NCBI GenBank assembly: GCA_029204225.1
Contig: CM055102.1
Coordinates: 6,593,320 to 6,657,319 of the forward strand
DNA: 64,000 bases
Direction of reading: 5' to 3'
Origin: Diphasiastrum complanatum
Lineage: Eukaryota > Streptophyta > Lycopodiopsida > Lycopodiales > Lycopodiaceae
The first letter of the stretch is position 1. Each line of letters starts with the position of its first letter. Under the pieces are notes generated by a model. It ran no database searches. It saw only the letters and a list, made by a program, of their open reading frames with translations, and was not told where the DNA came from. The position numbers and the translations under genes were made by a program. Positions 1-10,039 of this stretch are shown here, piece after piece.

Positions 1-508
1 TGGATTTGGCCTCCTCAATGATAGCACGAAGTGTGAACACATGATCAGTGGTGGAATGTTGTGCCCTCAAGCCAGCCTGGCCCAAGGCATGTAATCGTCG
101 TGTCTCAGCCTCACAACTAATCATTATCTAAAGGATAATGCCATAAAGTTTAGCCACAATGTGCCCAATCATAATGGTACAATAGTTATCAGGTTTCATG
201 TGGTCAACACTCTTATGAATGGGGTAGATGATATTAGTACACCATGGAAAGGGAAAGTCAGAAATGACGACCTGATTGAGGAGTGAGGCCAAGACAGGTG
301 CAAGTATGTTAGTGGCCTGAATCATGAGTTCGGACTCTACGTCCTTGATATCCCGAGCACAATGGGTCTTCACTTTCTCAATGGCAAGAGAGACCATAGC
401 AGGGGTGAAAAAGGAGGTGGAGGGACGAGGAGATATGACAATTGGATCAGTGGGAAAGGTATAGAGTAATGTCCAATATTCAGTCCAACAACGTAAATCT
501 CTCAACAA
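1..508 (-). pseudogene. LINE reverse transcriptase, N-terminal part (copy E)
   Basis: Minus-strand coding region for the first part of a LINE reverse transcriptase, which would copy element RNA at a nicked target. From 508 to 128 one frame reads through the conserved opening of the domain (ARDIKDVESELMIQAT, then PIHKSVDHMKPDNY, matching the usual K-G-D..P.NYR region). The lowest 120 bases continue in another frame as AETRRLHALGQAG and HSTTDHVFTLRAIIEEA, almost the same as copy B at 16560-16670. The catalytic YADD box would lie outside the window. A frame change near 127 shows that the copy is decayed. Confidence 0.75.
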
Positions 509-883
509 TAGAGGTGGAGCCTGTGGGATAAACTCATGCCACCGGATGAGGAACCATGGAGAAGATCCACAAGACGTTTCCCTTTAGAAGTTTCATATTG
601 GCGTTTTTTATAATGACAAACATAGCTATATAGGCGTCCAATATAACGAAGATGGGGAGACCGTAAAGATTGTGTATAGTTGACTTGAGAGTGCGAGTTG
701 TTTGCATACATCATCATACCAACGTTGGTGAGGATGACGAAACTTTGAGCGCGTGGATTTTTTATGATTAGAAGGGAAGGCCATAGAAGCAACAGTATGA
801 AGAGCTGTGGTAAAAAACGATGCTTGGGAGTGGAGTGGGCTATCATCTAGAAAACTTCATAGAATGAAGGAGAGAGCATCTTA

Positions 884-1797
884 CTAAAGATGCGTGTAAG
901 CATGATGAAACGTGCAATTAGGGACACGTTCCACATGAGAGGGATTAGATGGAGAGAGATATAACACTGAGCCCAAATGAATGGAAAGAAAGGAATGGTC
1001 AGATAGTGTGATGGGGGAAACAATAAAGTCAGATAAAAAGGGTATAATCCATGACACTATGCCCACCACTATGAGGGTGGCAAGTATAGTCACCAGAACT
1101 CGGCCAACAAGACAAGCCATTAAAAATGGCAAGCTTATGGGCCTCACCCAGTAGCAGAAAATGCTCACCATATGTAGAGAACGGGCAACCATCATCAACA
1201 AATATCCTATCAATCCCAATATCCATACTATCCATGGCATATATCCTCAAAGGATCATCAGTGATCATGTGAAACTCTGTCTGTGTAGAGGAGGTTGATA
1301 TCTTAATAGAGATCAGCATACAGGGAACCCATACTATCAGCAAAGCCGAAGACTCTGGTGGAAAATAGCAAACTGCAAGATACACATCCCTATCAAGCCC
1401 AATACTCTAACCAAGAAATTGAAACCACAAATGCGTGCCTACTCATCTTGTCGAACTAGATCAATGATAGGCTATAGTGAGTCCCTATACAAGCATACAA
1501 CCACACCAAAACCTCTACCCCCCACATATCTAGTCTCTGAGTGAAAAACTAAAGCCCATCTGAAGCTCTGAAACTCCAGTAGTCCCCTAAATTGACTCTC
1601 ATGAGTCTCTTGAAAAGAAGGATATCTCCCTGTGAGATGAAATTTGCTGAGTCTCTTGTCGCTGCCGAAGAATGAATGCCATTACAGTTCCATAATCCGA
1701 TATGTAGGTGATGTGGATAGGGTCCCGGGCTGGGGTCTCGGGCTGCTGCTACACCTGAGAACCCCAACTTCCTAGGCAGTAGAGGCAGACGGACCAC
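884..1797 (-). pseudogene. LINE APE-like endonuclease region (copy E)
   Basis: Broken minus-strand coding region placed where the nicking endonuclease of a LINE belongs, upstream of RT. The opening LHIGLWNCNGI (about 1710-1680) fits the W-N-x-x-G start of APE-type LINE endonucleases. The segment around 1240-1030 carries HFLLLGEAHKLAIFNGL followed by a threonine-rich stretch and SVMDYTL, matching the L-N-G...T...S-x-x-D-Y end of the domain. An SDHSFLSIHLG box near 990-960 fits the terminal S-D-H motif. At least three frames are needed to read it all, so this is a fossil. Assignment is by motif order only. Confidence 0.6.
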
Positions 1798-2072
1798 GAC
1801 CTAGATATCTAACTTGACCATCACAATAAATGGCAAATCGTCCTGATGCTTTAGCTTCCTGAAAAATTTCGTATGTTCTTACTTGGATATAAGTAAGATC
1901 CTCATCCAGGAAAATTTGTGTGCCCTTTAATTTAGGCTTGAGTCTCAATACTTTAGTTCTTTCTTCTTTTAATTTGAAGTGAATGATAAGAGTGGAATTG
2001 ACTTTTTTGGTATGCCAAGCATTATCCAATCCATCTGTATTGAAGCTCAGAGTAGTATCTAAAAAGGATTTA
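1772..2072 (-). pseudogene. LINE ORF1-like C-terminal region (copy E)
   Basis: A minus-strand open frame of about 100 codons upstream of the endonuclease region. It contains STLIIHFKLKEERTKVLR and KLKGTQIFLDEDLT, a pattern seen at the C-terminal end of many LINE ORF1 RNA-binding proteins (basic K-E-R...L...G-T-I-F-x-x-E-D-L-T). The open frame formally extends to 2182, but the part above 2072 is the (CT)n tail and 3' end of another LINE copy, so it is not part of this protein. Function is inferred from position and motif only. Confidence 0.45.
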
Positions 2073-2273
2073 GGGGGAGAGAGAGAGAGAGAAAGAAAGA
2101 AAGCTTTATTAACGTCTTTTGGGCACTCGTGGGTGCATAAGACCAAAAAGAAAATATGTACAAGCAACAGTGGGAGCATCATCCATAGGAGGACGTGGCC
2201 GTAAAATGCTATATACTAGCTACGAATGAAAGTAGAACAAAGCAGAAGTGAAATAAGCCCACAACCAGGGGGG

Positions 2274-2276
<3 letters not shown>
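2073..2276 (-). mobile_element. LINE copy D, about 200-bp 5'-truncated 3' end
   Basis: Minus-strand LINE 3' end without coding sequence. It ends with a small hairpin (GCAC/GTGC, + positions 2123-2126 and 2133-2136), six bases, GACGTTAATAAA, and a (CT)n tail shown on the + strand as the GA run at 2077-2100. Its 5' end begins right after the (CT)n tail of copy A, separated by a C-run (the G-run at 2268-2276). This makes it a heavily 5'-truncated insertion in the same orientation as its neighbours. Confidence 0.7.

Positions 2277-2370
<94 letters not shown>
2277..2370. repeat. (GA)n / (CT)n microsatellite, LINE A tail
   Basis: An almost pure GA dinucleotide tract of about 94 bp. It sits directly after GACATTAATAAA of LINE A in the minus orientation, so it is that element's 3' tail rather than an independent microsatellite. 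Confidence 0.9.
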
Positions 2371-2371
<1 letters not shown>

Positions 2372-2686
2372 TTTTATTAATGTCCTTGAATACCCTAAGG
2401 TACATAGGACTAAGAAAAGGTAAATGTCAAGTGTGCACATAGGAGCTTAAGGCTCAATCATCTATAAAAACGATAATTGCAAATACATTGCATTAAGATA
2501 ACCTAGTCAGTGTCCAACAGCCTGGAATAGTATATCATGATGCCCATTAGCATGGAAGAAATGGTGGATGGTATGCTGTGAAGGTGTCACTGGATGTGCC
2601 ATTGACCTCTGCCGCAGGTAGGCTGTCGGTGTCGTCCCTGCTGTCATGGTGCTCTGGGCCATGGCCTAATAGCTGGTTGGCTGTCT

Positions 2687-3177
2687 CTATGGCCGTCGAC
2701 ACTGTCTCTGCTGCCCATGTATGAAGGAATCTAGAATCTCGGCCTCTCCATCTAAATCATAGCCTATGGATACCTCGGATCTCTGTCTCCGACGGGATAT
2801 GCACTCACTGATGCTCAACTGTGTCAAGGAATGTGTATCAATATCTGGTCTCCTCCTCAAGTCTGACATCTCCAGTGCGACACATCTAGGGTCCTCATAG
2901 GATATCAAGGTAGAAAGTGTGATTGGGTGCTCCCTGAACAAGTAGTAGTACCTCCCCCTAATCTCATAGTAGGCTGGACATCTGAAGAGGAAATGTGATT
3001 TGTCCTCAATCTCATGCATAACACACATGCTACAAAGCCGGCCCTCTCGTGGGGTGCCACTATATCTACCGGTCTCAATGGCCAGCTGATGTGAGGAAAC
3101 CCGAAACTGACCCATCGCTATCCCCAATCTGTGTGATATACTCCTCAACAAGTAACCAGGTACTATGGGGCAGCCAG
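2687..3177 (-). pseudogene. LINE ORF2 C-terminal region with Cys/His motif (copy A)
   Basis: About 160 codons open on the minus strand. They encode the C-terminal domain of this LINE family's ORF2: CSMCVMHEIEDKSHFLF then RCPAYYEIRGRYYYLFRE, a C-x2-C...H...C arrangement also present in copies B (about 17950-18050) and C (about 32740-32840). Such motifs in LINE C-termini are thought to bind nucleic acid. The frame extends above 3177 only by running into the copia LTR. The region upstream (RT, endonuclease) is missing. Confidence 0.65.
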
Positions 3178-4016
3178 TGTCAGAAATGGTGAACTCCTGC
3201 AACTTTGTCGCAGCACGAACAAGAAACGAAGGTCGAACGAGAACAATTTGCGACAGTCAACATCCCTTGACTCGAAGCACGAACGATTCGCGAATCATTC
3301 GTGAATCGCAAACACGCCTCCAGGACCGCAAACCGCAAAGGGACACAAAAACGAAAAACTATGAAAGAAACGAAAAGAACGAAAGCAAACGGGAGATTAC
3401 GAAACAAACGAAGAGGAATCTTTCGCGCTGCCAGCTGGCAGCTCAACGGGCTTGGAGTCGTAGACTTCACGCCCAGCTGAAACAAATGGCAACGATGGAG
3501 ACTAACTAACTAGTTGATTAGCGTTAACTAGTCTTGTGATTCTACGTTTAGCCATCTTGTAAACTCCACACTGTGGAGGTATAAACGATCCTCTCTGGAT
3601 CATAAAAATGGATGAAAAAAAAAAGACAATCTGAATAGAGAGATCTGTAAGAGACACAGAGAGAGAGGTAGCGAGTAGAGCAGAAAAATACTAGAAACTA
3701 TAGTTGTGCATGAAAGTCTGCCAACGAACAGAACACAACGAAAGAGCAGAGTGTCATTCCGCCAACGAGCGAGACACTAACGATCTCACTCTAAAAACTA
3801 AACTGATAATACAATCGCTCTATTTTCGTGCATCTCCCTGTCTTGTGCTGTCATTTGTCTTGATTGTTAGAATAGAATGTGTTCTATGATGTGTAGTCGA
3901 GTGTCTCGGATCCTGTAAACAGCTTCCGCGCAAAGAGAAAACGAAAACGAAACAGTCTCTCTTCGGCGCGAATAAGAAGACGAAGATGAAAACGAAACAA
4001 TCTCTCTTCCGCGACA
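3178..4016 (+). repeat. 5' LTR of copia element 1
   Basis: The boundaries are set by TGTC at 3178 and GACA at 4013-4016, a 4-bp terminal inverted repeat with TG...CA ends, immediately followed by the primer binding site. Length is 839 bp. Near its end a short unit containing ACGAAACA.TCTCTCTTC is duplicated (about 3940-3965 and 3986-4012). The matching 3' LTR is not in the window. Confidence 0.8.
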
Positions 4017-4029
4017 TGGTATCAGAGCC
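4017..4029 (+). other. Primer binding site, initiator-Met tRNA
   Basis: TGGTATCAGAGCC directly follows the 5' LTR. This is the usual plant copia primer site, complementary to the 3' end of initiator methionine tRNA. Confidence 0.85.
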
Positions 4030-4081
4030 AACAGGTTATCACTAGTGATATCCCAGCAGTGATTCTTCCAGACAACACAAT

Positions 4082-4917
4082 ATGGCTACAACAATCCAGA
4101 CAAGAGTAGCAATCAGTCTCGATGGTGCAAATTACAGAATCTGGAAATTCAAAATCAAAACACTTCTGAAGGGGTCTGGTCGGTGACCAAGCTCTTAGAG
4201 GTGCAGCCTCCAGAGGAAGACCCGAGGAGAGTTGAATGGATCAGAAAAGATAAGCGCGCAATGGCGATCATCATTTCATCCATAAATGAAGATCTACTCA
4301 TGCAGATTGAAGGCTACAAAAGCAGCCATGCACCGTGGGAAAGATTAAAACAGAAGAGTGAGGACTGCGGCTTCAGTCATGCACCTTCACAATCAGCTGC
4401 AATCCATACGGTGGGATGGCAACCAGTTGGATCAGCACGTTGAGAAGATCAGAACGATCTTCGCTCAACTCGCTACATCAGGACAGGAGCACCAGGTCCC
4501 AGCACCACAGCAATTGATGTACTTCATGAAATCTCTACCGACGTCCTATCAGCCGCTAAGAATGCTCATACTGAGTCTACCAGATACGACATTCGACAAA
4601 GCAGTCAGTCTTGTCGCTGATGAGAGACGAAGGAGAGGGAAGCAGTGATCAAGAGAAAGCTCTCTTCACGAAAGGAAAGAAGAAAAACAAAAGCAAGCCA
4701 AGATTCGAGAAGACGAAGTCCTCGAATCAGCAACCTTCTTCCTGCGATGACTGCCACAAACCAGGCCATACGACCAACAAATGCTGGTTCAATCCAGCAA
4801 TACCTTGCACTACAAGAAGGTCATTTTGCATACGATTGCAGATTCAACCCAAAAAGAAAGAACAAAGCTGAAAAGGCAAACGTTGCAGAGTCTACTCTGA
4901 ACACGACTATGATGTAG
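4082..4917 (+). pseudogene. Copia gag (element 1), frameshifted
   Basis: Degenerate capsid gene starting at ATG 4082 (MATTIQTRVAISLDGANYRI, then WKFKIKTLL), the usual D-G-x-N-Y-x-x-W-K opening of copia gag. The frame breaks after about 34 codons and resumes at 4183 (VTKLLEVQPPEED), then again at about 4358 (RTIFAQLATSGQEHQVPAPQ), continuing to a basic region and a zinc-knuckle region near 4745-4860 (CDDCHKPGHTTNKC, a C-x2-C-x4-H-x4-C box, then a second knuckle in another frame). Gag would form the virus-like particle. At least three frame changes make it non-functional. Confidence 0.75.
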
Positions 4918-6242
4918 TCATTGATTCAGGAGCAACATCTCACATAACCTGCAACAAGAAGGTCTTGATCGACTTTCGCGAACTCGAAAACGACAGAGCA
5001 GTGATTCTAGGCGATGGAAGCAGACACGATGTCAAAGGCATCGGCACTCTACAGCTACGAACACTGTCAGGCCAAGCAGAGCTGCCAGGAGCACTCTATG
5101 TACCCTCACTCAGAAAAGATCTGCTATCTGTCTCCAAGATGGCCGATCTAGGCATTCGAGTTTTGTTCGACGGCAACACTTGCCGTATGATTGAGAAGAC
5201 GACAAACAAATTGCTGACAGTCGGATGCAGAGAAGGAAACCTCTACCAGGCCAAAATAGTCAGCAACTCTGATAGCATATTGAATGCATCAGAAAATGAA
5301 GATCAGCTCTGGCATAGGAGAATGTATCATCTGAACATGCGGAGCATGTACGACATGAGCAGAAAAGACATTGTCACAGGTCTCAAGATTTCAAAGCCCG
5401 AAACTGAGTTCTGCGAAGCTTGTCAGAAAGGCAAGCAACATCGGAATCCATTCACGCATGAGGGAAGAAGAGCCAAGGAAGTTCTTGAGGTCGTCCACTC
5501 TGATGTCTGTGGACCGATGAAGATGGATTCGCTCTCAGGTTCGAGATACTTTCTGACGTTCATAGATGGTTACAGCCGGATGACCACGATCTACTACTTA
5601 AAGAAGAAATCCGAAGTATTTGATTCCTTCAAGAAGTTCGTGGCATTTGCAGAGCGGCACACCTCGAAAAAGATACGAATCCTTAGATCTGACAACGGAG
5701 GTGAATACAAAAGCACAGAATTCTCAAGATTCTGCGAAGAACAGGGGATAGAACACCAATTCACTCCTGCATACACACCAGAATACAACGGTGTGGCAAA
5801 AAGAAGAAACAGAACGCTAGTCGAAGGAGCCAGATGCATGATGGCACAGGCTCAATTGCCAGGTCAATTCTGGGTTGAGGCAATAGCTGCAGCTGTACAC
5901 CTGCAGAACAGATCTACAACGACAGCGCTGGAAAACAAAACATCATACGAAATGTGGACAGGCAGAAAGCCTGATCTGTCATACGTACGTGTGTTTGGAT
6001 GTGCAGCATACAAGCACATTCCCAAAGAAAAAAGAAGCAAGCCCGATGACAAATCTGAGCAAACAATCATGGTCGGCTACTCGAATGGAACACATGTGTA
6101 CAGGCTCTACAACCCAACCACGAAGAAGGTTGTTTCGAGCAGAGATGTGAAGTTCGATGAGTCCACATTCCCTGGACTGAAAGACGAAAGAGGCCATGAG
6201 ATCTTCACACTGCTGCCTATTCAAGAGGGAGATCAAGGATAG
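4908..6242 (+). pseudogene. Copia protease and integrase (element 1)
   Basis: One long open frame. The aspartic protease box DSGATSH lies at 4923-4943. It is followed by LGDGSRHDVKGIGTL and YVPSLRKDLLSVSKM, typical of copia protease. Integrase follows with an HHCC zinc domain (WHRRMYHLNM...CEACQKGK, about 5310-5440) and a D,D(35)E core (HSDVCGPM near 5500, RSDNGGEY near 5690, and the E-bearing C-terminal end around 5790). GKR-type and FGC motifs (about 5970-6030) end the domain. The protease/gag frame is shifted, and the pol frame breaks near 6242. The frame was taken from the protease box, since no ATG starts it. Confidence 0.85.
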
Positions 6243-6407
6243 ACATCAAATCAGAATGCAGAGCCGCAGACTCCAAAGCAGCAGGAAGCAGAGGATCAAC
6301 CCCACGAACAAGAAACGTTCGAGCAGCGACGAAACGAACCTCGAAGGTCAACAAGACAAAGAAGACCTCCAGACCGCTACTCTGACAATCTTCAATGCAG
6401 AGAAGAC

Positions 6408-7010
6408 ATGCAGTTTGAATACTGCAGCTTCACAGAAGAGCCAGCAACATATCAAAAAGCTATCCAGAGTCCAGAGGGAGATTGGAAGCAGGCAATGTCA
6501 GAGGAGATTGAGTCGATGAGGCGAAACGAGGCATCGACATCAGAGCCACTGCCAGAAAACAGAAAGATAATTGACTGCAAGTGGGTGTATAAGAAAAAGA
6601 TGAAATCAGATGGCACCATTGGCCGCTACAAAGCCAGGCTTGTCGCGAAGGGCTACACGCAGAGATATGGTGTCGATTATTTCGACACATATTCGCCCAT
6701 GGTCAAGATGACAAGCATAAGGCTACTCCTTGCATACGCCACACAGTACAATCTGGAAATTCACCAAATTGACGTGAAAACAGCCTTTCTCCATGGAGAT
6801 CTAGAGGAGGAAATCTTCATGAAGCAACCTAAAGGCTATGAAGACCCCGACAACAGACAATATGTTTGTCGATTGCAGAGATGCATCTACGGTCTAAAAC
6901 AGGCATCACGAGCCTGGTATAAAAAGCTTGATGGTCTTCTGAAGTATCTAGACTTCAATCCTACTCAACCAGACTGCAATGTCTACATTAGAAGAGTAGG
7001 AAAGGATTGA
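6408..7010 (+). pseudogene. Copia reverse transcriptase, N-terminal half (element 1)
   Basis: Open frame of about 200 codons with the copia RT opening: WKQAMSEEIESM, DCKWVYKKKMKSDGTI, RYKARLVAKGYTQ, the first catalytic aspartate in HQIDVKTAFLHGDLEEEI, and YGLKQASRAWY. It stops after FNPTQPDCNVYI, before the YVDD box that carries the other two catalytic aspartates, so it could not polymerise DNA. The 170 bases before it (6242-6408) are the degraded integrase-RT linker. Confidence 0.85.
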
Positions 7011-7400
7011 TAGCAGAGCTACACGCCATATGACTCACCATAGAGACGTCTTCACAAAGCTTATGAAAATCAAAGATGGAAGCAAGGTTCAAGGTGTTGA
7101 CAACACCTCCTATCCAATTGAAGGCATTGGATCTATACCACTCATTCTTCCCAATGGAGAAGAAAAGTACATTCGAAATGTACTTTATGTTCCTAAGATT
7201 AAGAAAAATCTCATTTCAGTCTCTGCAATCATGAATCAAGGATTAATTGTAGAATTTAAAGAAGACAAATGTCTAGACCCAAAGAGATCACTTTTAATTG
7301 TTGCTTCGGGAACATTGCGAGGAGGTTTGTTTTTGTTGGATATTTATGAACCTAAAGCTTTGACATGCGGGCACTATTCAGTTTTGACTTCAGAAACATG
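7011..7400 (+). mobile_element. Copia protease fragment of another element
   Basis: A separate copia fragment joined to the truncated RT of element 1. It begins with CxxHMTH-like protease sequence just after the catalytic box (MTHHRDVFTKLMKI) and continues as GIGSIPLILPNGEEKYIRNV then LYVPKIKKNLISVSAIM. These match the second half of copia protease and the lead into integrase. The frame closes at 7401. Codon choice and sequence differ from element 1, so it belongs to another copia lineage. Confidence 0.7.
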
Positions 7401-7434
7401 ATTCTTGATGGATTTGACATTTCGAATTGCTTCT

Positions 7435-7713
7435 TTAGCACATCCCATCCTGTCTAGGTGTAACAACAACACAAATGTGGGTAATGATGTGATCCTTCAC
7501 TGACAAGTTAATGAAGGTCAAAGCTTTCCTCACCTTCTTATCAAACACTTTGATGTCTGGTTCATTTGGCAATCTTCTCTCATCACCTGTGACAACATCC
7601 CACAAATTCTTCTCCATCAGTATGTTTTTCATTTTGAATTTCCACACTACATAGTTGGAATTCCCATCCAATTTGCTACTTTCACTCAAAATGGACTCTC
7701 CCATGTTTGTCAT
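7435..7713 (-). pseudogene. Copia gag N-terminus, minus strand fragment
   Basis: About 90 codons from ATG 7713 on the minus strand: LDGNSNYVVWKFKMKNIL, LWDVVTGDERRLP and VRKALTFINLSVKDHIITHI. This is the N-terminal gag (UBN2-type) domain of a copia element, ending at 7435. It lies head to head with the + strand protease fragment just before it, only about 35 bp away, which implies an inversion or two independent truncated insertions. Confidence 0.7.
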
Positions 7714-7719
7714 CGCAAC

Positions 7720-8572
7720 ACTGCTTGAAACTTCAACCGTAGGCTAAAAGTTGTATGTCGAGGCCAACTGTGATGTCAGAAGTTGAGAATAATGACCTGC
7801 TACTTTTTCCTTACCAGGCCACCCACTGCTTTTCTGCCAAATTGAAAACCAAATCGGCGTCGCCTTCTAAAATGCACATTGTCGCCAACTCCCAACTACG
7901 TGCCCAGTGGAATGGTGAAATCGCTTTTGGTGCGTTCCGAACACTTTCTCCGCTGCAATCACTCTATTTCGCAGTATTGTACTTGCAAGTACAGTCCGAG
8001 TGCCCTTCGTTTGGAGGTTATAGCCTTTCGTTTGAGTCAAATAGGCTTAAGGACTAGAAAATAAGGGCCTTTCTAGTTTTTGAGTTGTTTCTTCAGCTTG
8101 AAGAAACTTCAACCCTCAAGAAAATTGGGACCCAACTCCAATTTCAAAGTGAAGATTTTTTAAGAAGTTGAAGTTCACTTTGCCCTTCAAGCCCCTTTAT
8201 TTGAAGTTTAAAATGGTTCCAAAGCAATCCAATGGTTATCTTGGATCCAACAATCACCCCTCAAGCCCTTTAATTAGAACCGTCCATCGTGATGGAGCTC
8301 AATCCTATGGCTCTTAATCCTTTTGGGCATCAAGGGACCTCCACACAACCGCTAGGCACCTTCGTGCACTAAATACCCACTCAAGTGAGGGCCGCGACTG
8401 GCCCACGATCTGTCTCCACCTTCTCTGCACAACCGCGCCTTCCCAGCCTGTTTCTAGCCTGATCAAACTCCTTTTCAGATCGATTAAAGCGCGATATGAG
8501 GCTCTCAGAAGACTGCTCTTCTCCCGAAACTCTCTTCAACGACGACGTTGTACTGTGTACACTCTCTGTACG
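7720..8572. other. No gene seen; probable copia leader and degraded sequence
   Basis: No convincing coding sequence. The upper end (about 8380-8572) is the leader of a minus-strand copia element whose primer site is at 8573-8585; an open frame there has no gag features. A short perfect stem, GTTTCTTCA/TGAAGAAAC with a 3-nt loop, sits at 8087-8107. Confidence 0.5.
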
Positions 8573-8585
8573 GCTCTGATACCAA
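8573..8585 (-). other. Primer binding site, minus-strand copia
   Basis: On the minus strand TGGTATCAGAGCC, complementary to initiator-Met tRNA, lies just inside the LTR-like sequence at 8586-8857. Confidence 0.75.
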
Positions 8586-8857
8586 CTTAGAATTTGCTTC
8601 AAATAGGAACACAGATCATGCTACACAGTAACACAGACAAAAAACACTCTCCACACCAAGATCACGTAGCAACTGTATTTTTCAAAATGAAAATACACTA
8701 TACATATAGATCTTCACTCAGGCAACTCATGCATGACCCAGGTTGTCGTTGACAGGACGCGTGTCCCGTTGACTCGCCTCGTGGCGAGGCCAACTGATCC
8801 TTATCTACTGATAGGACCCACAGTACAGTAACACAGTGATTCTACTTTAATTCTAAC
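8586..8857 (-). repeat. Probable copia 5' LTR, minus strand
   Basis: About 272 bp bounded by a terminal inverted repeat, TTAGAATT at the upper end and AATTCTAA at the lower end in minus orientation, adjacent to the primer site. The canonical TG...CA ends are not intact, so the boundaries are good to a few bases. The gag that should follow is not recognisable. Confidence 0.55.
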
Positions 8858-9032
8858 TGCTGCATCTTTGATATTGACACCAGTGAATGCACCGCTCCGG
8901 CTAGCATTGTATAGAGCAATTGTATTCATGTGATATAGCCTCCTGTGCCATATAATATCCATCGATTCGTTGATCTAGTGAGCTTGCTCTGAAGGTACGG
9001 ATCCTAAGGTGATATAGGTTACCCTTTCGCTT

Positions 9033-9455
9033 TCATGTGGTGACAAGCTGAGTGGTTGCAGATTCAACCACTTCGCAGGTGTCGCCTTCAAAGGTGATTG
9101 TTAGTCCTGCATCTACCATCTTAGCAACAGATAGTAGGTCCTTCTGAAGAGTGGACACGTATAGAGTGTCATCGAGCCTTCTGTCTCCTTTGGTGCTTAA
9201 CCACAGTGCTCTAATTCCGCTGACTTTGTGTCTGGAACCATTTCCCAAGATTATATATCTGGAAGATTCTGATTGTTGATAATCAGTAATCATGTATCTT
9301 GTTGCCACAAAGTGTGACGTTGCACCAGAATCAATAATTATCTCTCGTGTATCTGAAATTGATGTCGCACAGACATCAGCACACAAGTAAGCTGTTGGAT
9401 TCTTGCCGTTGTTGGCTCTGTCTTCGGCCATCTTGGAGGACTCTGGTTCCTCCAT
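9033..9455 (-). pseudogene. Copia protease (element 2)
   Basis: Minus-strand frame of 140 codons with the protease active site IIIDSGATSHFV (about 9345-9310), then ILGNGSRHKVSGIRAL and LYVSTLQKDLLSVAKM, and ends in the spacer before integrase. In copia elements this aspartic protease cuts the Gag-Pol polyprotein. The upper part of the frame (ESSKMAEDRANNGK) is the linker after the zinc knuckle. Truncated: no integrase follows. Confidence 0.8.
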
Positions 9456-10001
9456 GTAGGATGAGCTATTGTCGCTCTCTCGTCTGCTCTGAGCTTTCTT
9501 ATTTCTGGGATTTTGGTTGCAGTCAATGGCTACGTGACCCTTTTTGTGACAATGGATGCACTCTATTTTTGGATTGAGCCAACACTTATCAATAGTGTGG
9601 CCTTCTAGTGTGCACCTCGTGTAGGTCTTCTTCTCACCATTCTATTGTCTCGGTTTATTTTTGCTCTTCCATTTGCCTTCTTTGGTTCCCTCTGATTGTT
9701 GCCTTTGATCTTGTCTTTGGTCTGACTCCCTCTTAGGCTTGAAATTCATCTTTTGCTTCTCTTTGTTGCTATAGAGAGCTTGATCAGAGTTATCCTTGTC
9801 ATCAAGGTGTTCGCGGGCTTCCACCTCTTCTCTGATCTCAATTACAGCCTTCTCAAGGGTCATCTGTGGATCTTTAGCAAGTAATGTTCGGGTCGTTTGA
9901 AACGATCTTGGTAGAGCTCGCAACAGGTATGTGAGTTGCTTTTTTGTTGAGACTGCATTCTCTATTTCGGAATTGTGTAACGAGAGAAACAGGTCCTTCA
10001 T
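9456..10001 (-). pseudogene. Copia gag C-terminal part with zinc knuckle (element 2)
   Basis: Minus-strand frames covering the C-terminal half of gag: LTYLLRALPRSFQTTRTLL and KDPQMTLEKAVIEIREE, a basic region, then a zinc knuckle CIHCHKKGHVAIDC (C-x2-C-x4-H-x4-C, about 9570-9529). A preceding knuckle has its first cysteine changed to tyrosine (YTRCTLEGHTIDKC). A frame change near 9640 separates the two frames. Confidence 0.75.
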
Positions 10002-10039
10002 TCTTCTGATGAAGGAGGTGAGGTCTTTACCATCCCATA

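Larger units (their letters stand above)
1..2072 (-). mobile_element. LINE copy E (ORF1 end, endonuclease, RT start), runs off the window
   Basis: A non-LTR retrotransposon read on the minus strand from about 2072 down past base 1. In order it shows a possible ORF1 C-terminal region (2060-1800), an APE-type endonuclease region (about 1797-880) and the beginning of reverse transcriptase (508-1). The window start cuts the RT domain. The RT start is clearly the same family as LINE copy B at 16.2-18.8 kb. Frames are broken by many stops, so it is inactive. Its 5' end abuts the (CT)n tail of the short copy D with a run of five C between. The clade is not settled: the C-terminal half in sister copies lacks the zf-RVT form of plant L1. 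Confidence 0.8.
2277..3177 (-). mobile_element. LINE copy A, 3' third with (CT)n tail
   Basis: A 5'-truncated LINE on the minus strand, ending in a 94-bp (CT)n tail (GA run at 2277-2370). It carries the C-terminal coding region, a 3' UTR, the terminal hairpin (TACC/GGTA at 2391-2402) and GACATTAATAAA (about 2373-2384). At its upper end it meets the 5' LTR of the copia element at 3178, so either the LTR element cut it or their boundaries coincide. Confidence 0.75.
3178..7010 (+). mobile_element. Copia element 1, 5' LTR to truncated RT
   Basis: A Ty1/copia retrotransposon on the + strand with a complete 5' LTR, initiator-Met tRNA primer site, gag, protease, integrase and the first part of reverse transcriptase, in the copia order (integrase before RT). 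It stops abruptly at about 7010 before the YVDD box. RNase H, PPT and 3' LTR are missing, and the next sequence is the protease region of a different copia element. Several frameshifts in gag and between protease and gag show that it is dead. Confidence 0.9.

Noticed and set aside
2216-2440. Open frames made of alternating S-L or R-E in the GA/CT tracts (also 18516-18866, 32492-32861, 33306-33643)
   Set aside because: They are translations of dinucleotide repeats in LINE tails, open in several frames at once, with no protein signal.
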